Shown here: positions 35,466 through 44,738 of the stretch, in pieces
Layout of the letters: every line of letters starts with the position of its first letter
Position numbering within the stretch: the stretch's first letter is position 1
Source: Eutrophocola sp964503965
GTDB lineage: Bacteria; Pseudomonadota; Gammaproteobacteria; Pseudomonadales; Pseudohongiellaceae
Direction: 5' to 3'
Assembly: GCA_964503965.1 (NCBI GenBank)
Contig: CAZDCK010000005.1
Span: 53,456 to 117,455, forward strand
DNA length: 64,000 bases
Translations under genes and position numbers: made by a program
The notes under the pieces: model-generated
Told to the model about the DNA's origin: nothing
Databases searched by the model: none
What the model saw: only the letters and a program-made list of their open reading frames with translations

Positions 35466-38400
35466 TTAGGACTGGTCCCATTTCTCCAGCAGCTTCTTCG
35501 CTTCGCTTACCTGATCATCGTTACCTTCAGAAATCACTTCATTGAGTATTTCCCTAGCCCCATCAAGATCGCCCATGGCTTCATAAGCCACGGCAAGATC
35601 CAGCTTCGTAGATGCCTCATCCCGATCAGAGATAGGCTCTTCCGAGGACTCATCCACATCATCCGTTTCAAACAGACTGTCATCAATCTCTATTTCGCCG
35701 AGATCAAATTCGACATCCTCATCATCCTGGCTGTCACTACCTCTATCATCAGAACCGGAAGAATCAGACTCAGCATCAATCTCTGCCAGGGCTGCAGCCA
35801 GAGGATCATCAGCGTCACTGCCTGAAGATAGTTCAACAGCTACCTCGTCGGAATCATCCCCCAGGATGTCATCTTCAAACTCAATTACCGGTTCTTCCTC
35901 ATCCAGATTAATGACATTTTCATCATCTTCAGGGGAATCATTCTCTGCCTTACTACCGGCAACATTATCAGAAGCATCATCGGTGATATCAAAACTGAAC
36001 GTTTCCACATCTTCAGACTCTTCCCCGGCAGGCTCTCCTGTCGAATCTTCAAAAGAAGAAATGTCACTGACATCGAAATCAAAGGTTTCAACGTCCTCTT
36101 CAGCGTCAGTGTCCTCTTCGCCAGCAATATGATCGCCTGCTTCGGGCACGCTGGGAGAGTCCTCCACCTTGAATTCAAAGCTTTCCAGATCGGAGTCCGC
36201 CGCTTCATCCGCTGGAGTATCAGTATTTGCTGGTTCATCAGTCTCTTCAGCATCATCCAGACTGAAGTCAAAAGTCTCAACATCTACCCGATCTTCTGAC
36301 TCCTCAGCAAGCCCTGAAGGGTCCTCATCGGCGGATTCCTCGTCACTTGAAGGTTCATCCATCAAGGACTCATCAAGTGAGAAATCAAAGGTTTCATCTT
36401 CATCATCAGTACGGCCGGTTTCTCCTGCCTGATCAGTAGACTCGGTACTACCTTCATCTTGTTCCGCAACATCTCCATCCAGACCGGTATCTTCCTCGGG
36501 AGCCTCATCTGACATATCCAAATTAGGAATATCTTCCAGGTCAAAGTCCAGTATTTCCCCGTCATCACCGGTCTCATCAGTCGCCTCAAGTGCGTCATCT
36601 GAGTCAGTCTGGTCATCCTCATCCAGGTCAGAAAAATCCATCGCATCAAAATCGACTTCTTCTTCTTTTAACTCAGAATCAGTGTCATCCAGTTCTTCCA
36701 GGTCATCAATGCTTTCAACCAAGGAGTCCGCATCTTCATCTTCTTCCGACTCATCCAGATCAAGGAAATCGTCATCACTGACTTCATCAGTCAGGTCCTC
36801 ATCCGCAGCAACTGTTTCATCCTCCGAACCAGAATCATTCTCTTCTGGCGTAATCTCTGGAACAACAGGGGCCAACTCCGGATCATCCATGCTGTCATCT
36901 TCATCAGTGGAGCGCCTGAACATTCCCTTGAGTTTTCCCAGGAAGCCTTCATCGTCTGCAGAATGTGCATCATTTGTTTCAATTTCTGCTTCAGTAGCGG
37001 TTTCTTCACCCTGTTCAGTCACAGGAGCAACAACAGCCGGCCCTTCATCTTCGCCATCTTCGCCATCTTCGCCATCAGGCTGTTTGGAAAAACGTGCTTT
37101 CATGCCGGCCAGAAAGCCTGCAGAGGCACCATCAGTCTCTGCTGGCAGATTGCGCGCATCAGCAGACTCCGCCAGACCGAATTCTTCCACGCCGGTTTCG
37201 GCCGCACGACGGCGCCAAACCAGGATGCCGACAACCGCCAGAATCAGGGCAAAGAGACTGCCCGCCAGTACCAGCGTATTTTCAAAGGCCCGGCTTAATT
37301 GCCCCATCAACGTGTTGTCCTGGGGTGTGGGCTGGGCGGGCTGGGCTGTCTGTGTGGGGGGAGCAGTAGTCGCCGCTTCCTGCACAGACTCCTCAAAGTT
37401 GGCCTGTACCTGTGCAAGCCTTTCATCCTGCATGGCAATAATGTTTTGCAGAATTTCTATCTGTTCTTCCAGTTCGGCAAACCTGGCACGGAGTTCCTGA
37501 TTCTCCAGCCTTGCCCTGTCGAGGTTCTCTTCACTGATTGCCAACTGGTTTTCAAGAGCGGCAATAGTCTCGGCAAGGTCGTCATTACCGGATAGCGAAT
37601 CGGTGCCGTCTTCTCCGCCCAGGATAGCCAACTCATCGGAAGGCGCTGGTGCCGCATCACCACTGTCCTGGGTCAATGCCAGCGGCTGAACGGAGACTGC
37701 CTGGTTCTGCAAGGCAATCTGGTTCTGTGCCTGGGTCTGGTCGATACTCTGGATATCCTCAACGGAAGGAATCCTCAATACTTCACCGACCCTCAGCGGG
37801 TTAATATTGTCATCTATAAAGGCATCAGGATTTGCCCGTTGTATGGCCAGCATGGTCTGTTCAACCGAGACACTGTTTGTCGGTCTGTATGTGGCCGCAA
37901 TGTTATACAGGGAGTCACCGGCTTCAACGGTAATACTTTCTTCTTCGAGCTCTTCTTCAGCCTCTTCCATGTCGGCATTTGGCTCTTCCCCGACAATCAT
38001 CTCCCCGGCGGAATCACCGGCCATGGCAGGGGCGGAATCTGCGACTTCTTCCACAACCGGTTCAGGTGAAGCCTCCTCCGCGGTTACTGTATTTTCAACT
38101 GGTGCAGCAGGCTCTGAAGATGAGATAACGTCCAGAGACCGGATAGGTGTCTCGTTGACAGGTTCAGGGGCGGGAACTGGTTCAGTAGCTTCAGGCACAT
38201 CAACAGGCACTGCCTGGGGCTGGTCAGAGACAAAAACAGGAAGATCAATCAGGGCGGTGTAATCGCGCATGAGCCGGCCATTCGGCCAGCGAACGCTGAT
38301 TACCATATCGAGAAAAGGTTCAACAACGGGCTCCTCACTCGTCAGACGCAGAATCCCTGATTCACGATTGAAGACAACAATTTCGATACGGATGTCATCA

Positions 38401-38639
38401 ATGAGCCCGATCCTGTCAATACCGGCTCGCTCGAAATCCTCAAGGCCACCGAGACTGGCAAGAATCTGGTTGTCATTCAGCCCATCCAGGCCCAGCATCT
38501 GAATGGAGGCATCCAGAGGTTCATTCAGGGTGGAATTGACAGTCAACTCGCCAAGGCCAAGTGCCAGCGTGCTGCTGGCATGCAGTATTCCTGTAAGCAA
38601 GATCACCAGGGTGAAAAACTTTCTACATCTGGCCAGCAT
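35466..38639 (-). CDS. fimV: FimV/HubP polar landmark protein
   Basis: 1057 aa, very acidic. Domains in order: signal peptide (about 1-27); the conserved FimV N-terminal region (about 28-135, starting LGLGELTVNSTLNEPL); a LysM peptidoglycan-binding domain (236-291, ITVEAGDSLYNIAATY); a coiled coil (about 355-410, AALENQLAISEENLDRARLE); one membrane helix (about 455-475); a roughly 500-residue Asp/Glu/Ser-rich cytoplasmic region; and a C-terminal TPR-like domain (about 1010-1050, KLDLAVAYEAMGDLDGARE). FimV/HubP organise the cell pole, type IV pili and chemosensory arrays. The acidic region contains five or more degenerate copies of a (V/E)ETFDF(S/D)-type motif. Confidence 0.95.
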   Translation of the reverse strand: MLARCRKFFTLVILLTGILHASSTLALGLGELTVNSTLNEPLDASIQMLGLDGLNDNQILASLGGLEDFERAGIDRIGLIDDIRIEIVVFNRESGILRLTSEEPVVEPFLDMVISVRWPNGRLMRDYTALIDLPVFVSDQPQAVPVDVPEATEPVPAPEPVNETPIRSLDVISSSEPAAPVENTVTAEEASPEPVVEEVADSAPAMAGDSAGEMIVGEEPNADMEEAEEELEEESITVEAGDSLYNIAATYRPTNSVSVEQTMLAIQRANPDAFIDDNINPLRVGEVLRIPSVEDIQSIDQTQAQNQIALQNQAVSVQPLALTQDSGDAAPAPSDELAILGGEDGTDSLSGNDDLAETIAALENQLAISEENLDRARLENQELRARFAELEEQIEILQNIIAMQDERLAQVQANFEESVQEAATTAPPTQTAQPAQPTPQDNTLMGQLSRAFENTLVLAGSLFALILAVVGILVWRRRAAETGVEEFGLAESADARNLPAETDGASAGFLAGMKARFSKQPDGEDGEDGEDEGPAVVAPVTEQGEETATEAEIETNDAHSADDEGFLGKLKGMFRRSTDEDDSMDDPELAPVVPEITPEENDSGSEDETVAADEDLTDEVSDDDFLDLDESEEDEDADSLVESIDDLEELDDTDSELKEEEVDFDAMDFSDLDEDDQTDSDDALEATDETGDDGEILDFDLEDIPNLDMSDEAPEEDTGLDGDVAEQDEGSTESTDQAGETGRTDDEDETFDFSLDESLMDEPSSDEESADEDPSGLAEESEDRVDVETFDFSLDDAEETDEPANTDTPADEAADSDLESFEFKVEDSPSVPEAGDHIAGEEDTDAEEDVETFDFDVSDISSFEDSTGEPAGEESEDVETFSFDITDDASDNVAGSKAENDSPEDDENVINLDEEEPVIEFEDDILGDDSDEVAVELSSGSDADDPLAAALAEIDAESDSSGSDDRGSDSQDDEDVEFDLGEIEIDDSLFETDDVDESSEEPISDRDEASTKLDLAVAYEAMGDLDGAREILNEVISEGNDDQVSEAKKLLEKWDQS

Positions 38640-38738
38640 ACATCATCCTGTCAATTGCGGTTAGAAGCCGAATCCCCTCAATATCATTCTGTCAGCAAAA
38701 CCACAGAATTCTTTATAAGAGTCCGTCGCAAGTATTCA

Positions 38739-39761
38739 TTACAAATAGTCTTTTATCAATACTTCGGCTATCTGAATTGAGTTTAGAGCAGCCCCTTTTC
38801 TCAAATTATCTGACACAATCCACAAATTGAGTCCATTAGGGTGAGATATATCACGTCTTATTCGTCCTACCCAGACAAAATCATCATCAGTTCCCTGCCC
38901 GATTGGGGTCGGATAACCGCCATCTTCGCGCGTATCCATGACTTTCACGCCGGGGAACTTCTTCAAAAGAGCCCTGGCTTCGTCTTCAGTGATTTTCGCT
39001 TTAGTCTCAATATGAACCGCTTCCGAATGGGCATAGAAGACCGGCACCCTCACGCAGGTAGGATTGACCAGGACTTCGTCATCTTCAAAGATTTTCTTCG
39101 TCTCCCAAACCATCTTCATTTCTTCCTTGGTGTAACCATTATCCATGAAGACATCTATCTGCGGAATCACATTGAAGGCAATCTGCCTGGGATAGACCTC
39201 CGGCTTGGCTTCCTGCCCATTGAGCAGCCTGGCAGTCTGGCCCGCCAGTTCATCTATAGCTTCCTTTCCTGTGCCGGATACCGACTGGTAGGTGGCTACA
39301 TTAATTCGGGAAATACCCACAGCATCCTTGATGGGCTTCAGAGCCACCAGCATCTGAATGGTTGAGCAGTTTGGGTTGGCAATTATGTTATTGGTGGTAT
39401 AGCCGGCAATGGCATGGGGGTTCACTTCGGGCACGACCAGTGGAATATCCTCTTCGTACCGGAACTGCGACGTATTATCAATCACGACACAGCCCGCTGC
39501 CCCGGCTTTTGGCGCATAGATCTTGGAGACGCTGGCACCCGGTGAAAACAGCCCAATATGCGCCTTGCTGAAATCAAAATCAGCAAGATTTTCAACAACA
39601 TACTGCTTTTTATTGAAAGTGATTTTTTCCCCGGCACTGCGCTCACTGGCAAGCAGATAGAGATTGTCGATGGGAAAGTTGCGCTGCTCGAGAATGCTCA
39701 GCATTGTGCGGCCGACAGCACCGGTGGCACCAACGACGGCTACATTATAACGGTCACTCAT
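38739..39761 (-). CDS. asd: Aspartate-semialdehyde dehydrogenase
   Basis: 340 aa from the ATG at 39761, with AGGA six bases upstream; a start at 39791 would add ten residues. It makes aspartate semialdehyde for lysine, methionine, threonine and diaminopimelate. Seen: the NADP loop VVGATGAVGRTM, SPGASVSK, the catalytic cysteine C132 in NPNCSTIQM, SGTGKEAIDEL and VRVPVFYAHSEAVHIET. At 340 aa it is of the shorter class rather than the 367-aa E. coli type. leuD is 60 bp upstream; leuB, expected here from Pseudomonas order, is absent. Confidence 0.96.
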   Translation of the reverse strand: MSDRYNVAVVGATGAVGRTMLSILEQRNFPIDNLYLLASERSAGEKITFNKKQYVVENLADFDFSKAHIGLFSPGASVSKIYAPKAGAAGCVVIDNTSQFRYEEDIPLVVPEVNPHAIAGYTTNNIIANPNCSTIQMLVALKPIKDAVGISRINVATYQSVSGTGKEAIDELAGQTARLLNGQEAKPEVYPRQIAFNVIPQIDVFMDNGYTKEEMKMVWETKKIFEDDEVLVNPTCVRVPVFYAHSEAVHIETKAKITEDEARALLKKFPGVKVMDTREDGGYPTPIGQGTDDDFVWVGRIRRDISHPNGLNLWIVSDNLRKGAALNSIQIAEVLIKDYL

Positions 39762-39821
39762 AGTAATCCTTTCTTTGCCCTGCACGGGCAAAAACTCTTC
39801 AATGTCAGTTATTTCCTGGTT

Positions 39822-40469
39822 TCAGCCAGCCTGATTGAATAACCAGGGAGACTTCTCCTTCCAGGCGTTTTCAAAAGCTTGGATATCGTCCTGGCTCTGA
39901 AGCGTCAGGGATATATCATCCAGGCCGTTAAGCAGGACATTCTTGCGCGAGTCCTCGATATCAAAGGAAATCGTCTCTCCTCCTGGCTTGGTGATCGTCT
40001 GGGTAGTTAGATCTACCTGCAATCGATACCCTTCGACAGCATTCGTTTCTGCAAATAGTTCATCAACAATTTTTTCATCTAAAACAATAAGTAATATTCC
40101 ATTCTTAACGCAATTGTTGAAGAATATATCTGCATAACTCGGCGCAATGATACAGCGAAAACCAGCGTCATCCAGGGCCCAGGGAGCATGTTCCCTGCTT
40201 GATCCGCAACCAAAGTTCTCACGAGCCAGAAGAATGGATGCACCCTGGTAGCGAGGCTGGTTCATGACGAAATCCGGGTTCAGTGGACGGCCGGTACATT
40301 CTGCATCGGGAAGCCCCTTGTCCAGGTACCTGGCCTCATCAAACAGATTCTTGCCAAAGCCGGTACGCTTGATTGACTTGAGAAACTGCTTGGGAATAAT
40401 GTAATCGGTATCCACATTGGCCCTGTCCAGGGGCATGACGAGACCATCTTCAGCGATAAACTTTTTCAT
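39822..40469 (-). CDS. leuD: 3-isopropylmalate dehydratase small subunit
   Basis: 215 aa. With LeuC it isomerises 2-isopropylmalate to 3-isopropylmalate in leucine synthesis. Seen: PLDRANVDTDYIIPKQFLK, LARENFGCGSSREHAPWAL and the swivelling-domain end YRLQVDLTTQTI. The ATG is preceded by GAGAAGAATT. It lies 23 bp after leuC, so the two are certainly co-transcribed. Confidence 0.96.
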   Translation of the reverse strand: MKKFIAEDGLVMPLDRANVDTDYIIPKQFLKSIKRTGFGKNLFDEARYLDKGLPDAECTGRPLNPDFVMNQPRYQGASILLARENFGCGSSREHAPWALDDAGFRCIIAPSYADIFFNNCVKNGILLIVLDEKIVDELFAETNAVEGYRLQVDLTTQTITKPGGETISFDIEDSRKNVLLNGLDDISLTLQSQDDIQAFENAWKEKSPWLFNQAG

Positions 40470-40492
40470 AATTCTTCTCCGTATCTCAAGTG

Positions 40493-41920
40493 TTAGTGCA
40501 GTTCCATTTCCCTTACATCCACAAAATGACCATGGACTGCAGCAGCTGCTGCCATGGCTGGACTGACAAGGTGAGTACGGCCGCCAAAGCCCTGGCGTCC
40601 CTCAAAGTTTCTGTTGGAGGTAGAGGCACAGTGCTCACCTTCTCCCAACTGGTCGGCATTCATGGCCAGGCACATGGAACAGCCCGGCTCACGCCACTGC
40701 AGGCCTGCCTCAACGAAAATCTTGTCAAGACCCTCTTTTTCAGCCTGGGCCTTGACCAGACCTGAACCTGGTACTACCAGTGCTTCCTTGATACTGTCCG
40801 CGACTTTCCGACCCTTGACGACAGCGGCAGCAGCTCTCAAATCTTCTATCCTGGAGTTCGTACACGACCCAATAAATACGCGATCAAGTTTGATCTGGCT
40901 GATAGGTGTCCCTGCTTCCAGCCCCATGTACTTGAGTGCCTGTTCATAGTTACCGCGCTTCGTGTCATTGGCGGCGTCTGCAGGATCAGGCACTTTGCCA
41001 GTGACCGGCGCTACCATTTCAGGGGACGTTCCCCAACTGACCTGGGGCACAATATCTGCTGCATCCAGCTCAACCATGGCTTCAAATTCAGCGTCATCGT
41101 CACTGACAAGATCCTGCCATGCCTGAACAGCCATATCCCATTGCTCCCCCCGGGGCGCAAAAGGGCGGCCTTTGATATATTCAACAGTCTTTTCGTCAAC
41201 AGCCACAATACCTGCACGGGCACCGGCTTCGATGGCCATGTTACACACGGTCATGCGGCCTTCAATGGATAATGACTTGATGGCATCTCCACCAAATTCA
41301 ATAGTGTAACCAGTACCGCCTGCGGTCCCGATGTGGCCAATAATCGCCAGAATCACGTCCTTCGCTGTCACCCCTGGCTTTAATTCCCCATTGACGCTGA
41401 TCAGCATATTTTTAGCCTTTTTCTGGACCAGGCACTGGGTAGCAAGCACATGTTCAACCTCGGAAGTGCCGATACCATGGGCCAGGGCACCAAGAGCACC
41501 ATGCGTAGAGGTATGGGAATCACCGCAAACAATAGTCATGCCTGGCAGGGTTCTGCCCTGCTCAGGACCAATGACATGAACAATGCCATGGCGTGGATCA
41601 TCAATCTGGAATTCATCAATACCAAACTCTTTACAATTGCTATCCAGGGACTTCACCTGGATTTTGGAGACAGGATCGATAATGCCCTCCACACCACGGG
41701 AGCGTTCATCAAGCGTGGTGGGCACATTATGGTCTGGTGTCGCCATATTGGCGCCGGAACGCCAGGGAGAGCGGCCAGCCAGGCGCAAACCTTCAAATGC
41801 CTGTGGTGAGGTCACCTCATGAAGGAAATGCAGATCGATATAAATCAGGGACGTCCCGTCATCCTGATTCTTGACCAGATGGTTATCCCACAACTTATCG
41901 TATAGAGTTTTTCCTGCCAT
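40493..41920 (-). CDS. leuC: 3-isopropylmalate dehydratase large subunit
   Basis: 475 aa aconitase-fold enzyme. The three [4Fe-4S] cysteines are seen in VFIGSCTNSRIEDL (one) and EPGCSMCLAMNADQL (two). Also present are DRVFIGS, GDSHTSTHGALGALAHGIG and SNRNFEGRQG. The start MAGKTLYDKLWDNHLV is the family N-terminus, with AAGAG upstream. The 56-bp gap back to aroC contains no visible leader-peptide attenuator. Confidence 0.97.
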   Translation of the reverse strand: MAGKTLYDKLWDNHLVKNQDDGTSLIYIDLHFLHEVTSPQAFEGLRLAGRSPWRSGANMATPDHNVPTTLDERSRGVEGIIDPVSKIQVKSLDSNCKEFGIDEFQIDDPRHGIVHVIGPEQGRTLPGMTIVCGDSHTSTHGALGALAHGIGTSEVEHVLATQCLVQKKAKNMLISVNGELKPGVTAKDVILAIIGHIGTAGGTGYTIEFGGDAIKSLSIEGRMTVCNMAIEAGARAGIVAVDEKTVEYIKGRPFAPRGEQWDMAVQAWQDLVSDDDAEFEAMVELDAADIVPQVSWGTSPEMVAPVTGKVPDPADAANDTKRGNYEQALKYMGLEAGTPISQIKLDRVFIGSCTNSRIEDLRAAAAVVKGRKVADSIKEALVVPGSGLVKAQAEKEGLDKIFVEAGLQWREPGCSMCLAMNADQLGEGEHCASTSNRNFEGRQGFGGRTHLVSPAMAAAAAVHGHFVDVREMELH

Positions 41921-41976
41921 TATATTTCTCTTATATTACAGTAGGTTATTGATTAAAATTAAAGTAATTTAATGTA

Positions 41977-43077
41977 TTAGTTCTTGCCCGCCGGTATAAC
42001 CGGAGTCTGGGACCTGATCTCCCCATTCTGCCCTCTGTTCCTGAGCAAGTGATCCATCAACACGATAGCCATCATGGCCTCTGCGATAGGGGTTGCCCTG
42101 ATTCCAACACAGGGATCATGTCGTCCGGTTGTGACTACTTCTGCACTGTTTCCATGGATATCCACGGTTTCACCAGGTTGCCGGATACTTGAAGTGGGTT
42201 TCAGGGCAATATGGGCGATCACATCCTGCCCGGAACTGATGCCACCAAGCACACCGCCGGCATTGTTGCTATGAAATCCATCGGGGCTTATCAGATCCCG
42301 GTGCTCACTGCCCTTCTGGGCAACCGAGTCAAATCCTGCCCCTATTTCTACTCCTTTAACGGCATTGATACTCATCAATGCATGCGCCAGGTCTGCATCA
42401 AGCCGATCAAAAACGGGTTCGCCGAGGCCTGGCGGTACCCCTTCAGCCACGACTGAAATACGGGCCCCAACGGAGTCACCTTCCTTGCCAAGGGCCGCCA
42501 TGTAATCTGCCATTTCATCCACTTTCGATGGATCCGGACAGAAAAAGGGGTTTCTTTCCACTTCATCCCAGTCACGCAGTTCAGCTGCAATCGGACCAAG
42601 CTGTGAAAGATAGCCGCGAATCCTGATTCCTGCGGTCTCCAGCAGGTATTTTTTGGCAATGGCTCCGGCAGCGACACGCATCGCTGTTTCCCTGGCAGAT
42701 GAACGTCCGCCTCCACGATAATCACGAAAACCGTATTTCTGCTGATAGGTATAATCTGCGTGAGCCGGACGGAAAAGATCCTTGATATTGCTGTAATCCT
42801 TGCTTTTCTGATCCGTGTTCTCGATCATCAGGCCAATGGGTGTCCCCGTAGTTTTACCTTCGAATACTCCGGAAAGAATTCTGACCTGATCAGCTTCCTT
42901 GCGCTGGGTAGTGAAACGGCTTTGACCCGGCTTGCGTCGATCAAGATCTGACTGAAGATCATTGGCATCCAGAGGCAGCCCGGGTGGGCAGCCGTCCACA
43001 ATACAACCCAGAGCAAGACCATGACTCTCTCCGAAAGAAGTCACAGTAAACAATTTGCCTATGGAATTACCGCTCAT
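41977..43077 (-). CDS. aroC: Chorismate synthase
   Basis: 366 aa. It forms chorismate from EPSP using reduced FMN, feeding the trp genes downstream. Seen: FTVTSFGESHGLALGCIVDG, RRKPGQSRFTTQRKE, FRPAHADYTYQQKYGFRDYR, GGGRSSARETAMRVAAGA (FMN site) and the C-terminal RHDPCVGIRATPIAEAM. It is preceded by prmB 109 bp upstream, as in Pseudomonas. Confidence 0.97.
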   Translation of the reverse strand: MSGNSIGKLFTVTSFGESHGLALGCIVDGCPPGLPLDANDLQSDLDRRKPGQSRFTTQRKEADQVRILSGVFEGKTTGTPIGLMIENTDQKSKDYSNIKDLFRPAHADYTYQQKYGFRDYRGGGRSSARETAMRVAAGAIAKKYLLETAGIRIRGYLSQLGPIAAELRDWDEVERNPFFCPDPSKVDEMADYMAALGKEGDSVGARISVVAEGVPPGLGEPVFDRLDADLAHALMSINAVKGVEIGAGFDSVAQKGSEHRDLISPDGFHSNNAGGVLGGISSGQDVIAHIALKPTSSIRQPGETVDIHGNSAEVVTTGRHDPCVGIRATPIAEAMMAIVLMDHLLRNRGQNGEIRSQTPVIPAGKN

Positions 43078-43186
43078 GGATTTAGCCTAGTGTATTCTGC
43101 CGAATAAAAAAGGCGCGCATTATAACGCATCACCCCGGGATTTGTTACTGAAAAAACCAGTCAAACCGCTGGTTTAGCTGGAATAT

Positions 43187-44080
43187 TTAAGCCCCTTTCC
43201 CATAATGGGCCTGCAACTGCCTGGCAGAAAGGGCGCAGACCCCTTCCCCTCCATATTCGAAATCCAGCCAGAGAAATGGTATCTCGGGCAAGGCCTCAGC
43301 CAGTGACGCCCATGTATAGCCTGTTTCCAGAATCAGTAACCCGTCTTGGTTAAGATATGAACCGGCTTGCTCCAGTATCCTCATTGGTATCGCCAGCCCG
43401 TCGCCGGCACTCACCAGCCCCATTTCCGGTTCCTGCAGATACTCCAGGGGTAAGTCCCTGTATTCAGACTCCGGTACATATGGCGGATTACTGATAATCA
43501 GGTCAAAACGTTCGGAAATAGACTCAAACAGGTCGGAATGACAAATCTGCACCCTCTCCTGCAGCTCAAAGCGATGAATATTGACCTGTGCCACAGCCAA
43601 CGCCTCCTCCGATAGATCTGACAGAATTACCTGGCTGTCTGGAAACGCCAGGGCCGCCGCTATCCCAATGCATCCGCTGCCGCAGCAAAGATCCAGAATT
43701 GTCTCCGGTGGGTACTCCAGTATTGGCTCAAAGCCTTGCTCTATCAATTCGGCAATCGGCGAACGAGGCACAAGAACATGTTCATTGACGTGGAAGCACA
43801 ACCCACAAAACCAGGCCTCATCAAGTAAATAGGCCAGCGGTGTCCTCTTCGTTATGCGCTGTTCCATCAAAGCCTGCATTCGCCTGAAATCTTCGTCACT
43901 GACAGGTGAATCCAGGGTAACAGTATCCAGCCCTGATTGGCGTAGTACAGCGCTAAGCAACCACTGGGCCTCAGCACCGGGATTATCAGTCCCATGCCCA
44001 TAAAACAGGTCCGACTCCTGAAGTTGTCTCTCAATTTCAGGCAGGCAGTGTCGAACTAATCTTGTATCCGTGTTTTTCAA
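43187..44080 (-). CDS. prmB: Release-independent ribosomal protein L3 glutamine methyltransferase
   Basis: 297 aa class I SAM methyltransferase that modifies a glutamine in ribosomal protein L3. Seen: the SAM-binding ILDLCCGSGCIGIAAALAFP, DLSEEALAVA, and the glutamine-methylase motif NPPY in ISNPPYVPESEYRDLPLEYL. The N-terminal PrmB-type helical region (residues 1-100, including RRMQALMEQRITKRTPLAYL) distinguishes it from PrmC. The neighbour aroC downstream supports prmB. It is divergent from folE across 103 bp. Confidence 0.93.
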   Translation of the reverse strand: MKNTDTRLVRHCLPEIERQLQESDLFYGHGTDNPGAEAQWLLSAVLRQSGLDTVTLDSPVSDEDFRRMQALMEQRITKRTPLAYLLDEAWFCGLCFHVNEHVLVPRSPIAELIEQGFEPILEYPPETILDLCCGSGCIGIAAALAFPDSQVILSDLSEEALAVAQVNIHRFELQERVQICHSDLFESISERFDLIISNPPYVPESEYRDLPLEYLQEPEMGLVSAGDGLAIPMRILEQAGSYLNQDGLLILETGYTWASLAEALPEIPFLWLDFEYGGEGVCALSARQLQAHYGKGA

Positions 44081-44183
44081 GGATTTTCTTTACCCGGCTT
44101 AAAGTTTCCAGTAGGGTGCGCAGTTTACTCCCAAACCACTGTTGAGCCCAGTGGAAAAACCATTCAAAAAGAAAGAAATCCCT

Positions 44184-44738
44184 ATGCAAGACAATACCTT
44201 ACGTGACGCATTTGCCTCCATCATCGAAAATGTTGGTGAAGATCTGGATAGACATGGACTCAAGGATACGCCCCAGCGTGCTGCCGATGCCATGAAATTT
44301 CTCACCCAGGGCTATACCCAGGATATAGATGAGATTGTGAATGACGCCCTCTTCCCGACAACCTCCAATGAAATGGTGATCGTGAAGAATATCGAGCTCT
44401 ATTCCCTGTGCGAGCACCACATGCTGCCTTTCATAGGAAAATGCCATGTGGCCTACCTGCCTTCAGAAACTGTGATCGGCCTGTCCAAGATTGCCCGCAT
44501 CGTTGATGTATTTGCCCGTAGACTGCAAATCCAGGAACACCTTACCCAGCAGATCGCTGAAACGATCCAATCCAAAACCGGCGCTCGTGGGGTTGGGGTC
44601 ATCATCGAGTCCCAGCATATGTGCATGATGATGCGTGGAGTGGAAAAGCAGAATTCCGTGATGACCACATCCTGTATGCTCGGGGCATTCCGTGACAAGC
44701 AAAGTAGCAGAGGCGAGTTCCTGTCCCTGATACGCTGA
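44184..44738 (+). CDS. folE: GTP cyclohydrolase I (type IA)
   Basis: 184 aa from the ATG at 44184. First step of folate synthesis (GTP to dihydroneopterin triphosphate). The zinc ligands are C76 and H79 in SLCEHHMLPFIGKCHVAYLP and a cysteine in ESQHMCMMMRGV. Also seen is KIARIVDVFARRLQIQEHLT. An earlier in-frame GTG (44142) adds only 14 unconserved residues. Its TGA abuts the stop codon of the convergent hydrolase gene with no base between. Confidence 0.97.
   Translation: MQDNTLRDAFASIIENVGEDLDRHGLKDTPQRAADAMKFLTQGYTQDIDEIVNDALFPTTSNEMVIVKNIELYSLCEHHMLPFIGKCHVAYLPSETVIGLSKIARIVDVFARRLQIQEHLTQQIAETIQSKTGARGVGVIIESQHMCMMMRGVEKQNSVMTTSCMLGAFRDKQSSRGEFLSLIR

Noticed and set aside
36682..37500. 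Serine-rich open frame antisense to fimV
   Set aside because: It is the reverse reading of the Asp/Glu/Ser-biased fimV codons; composition alone explains the lack of stops.
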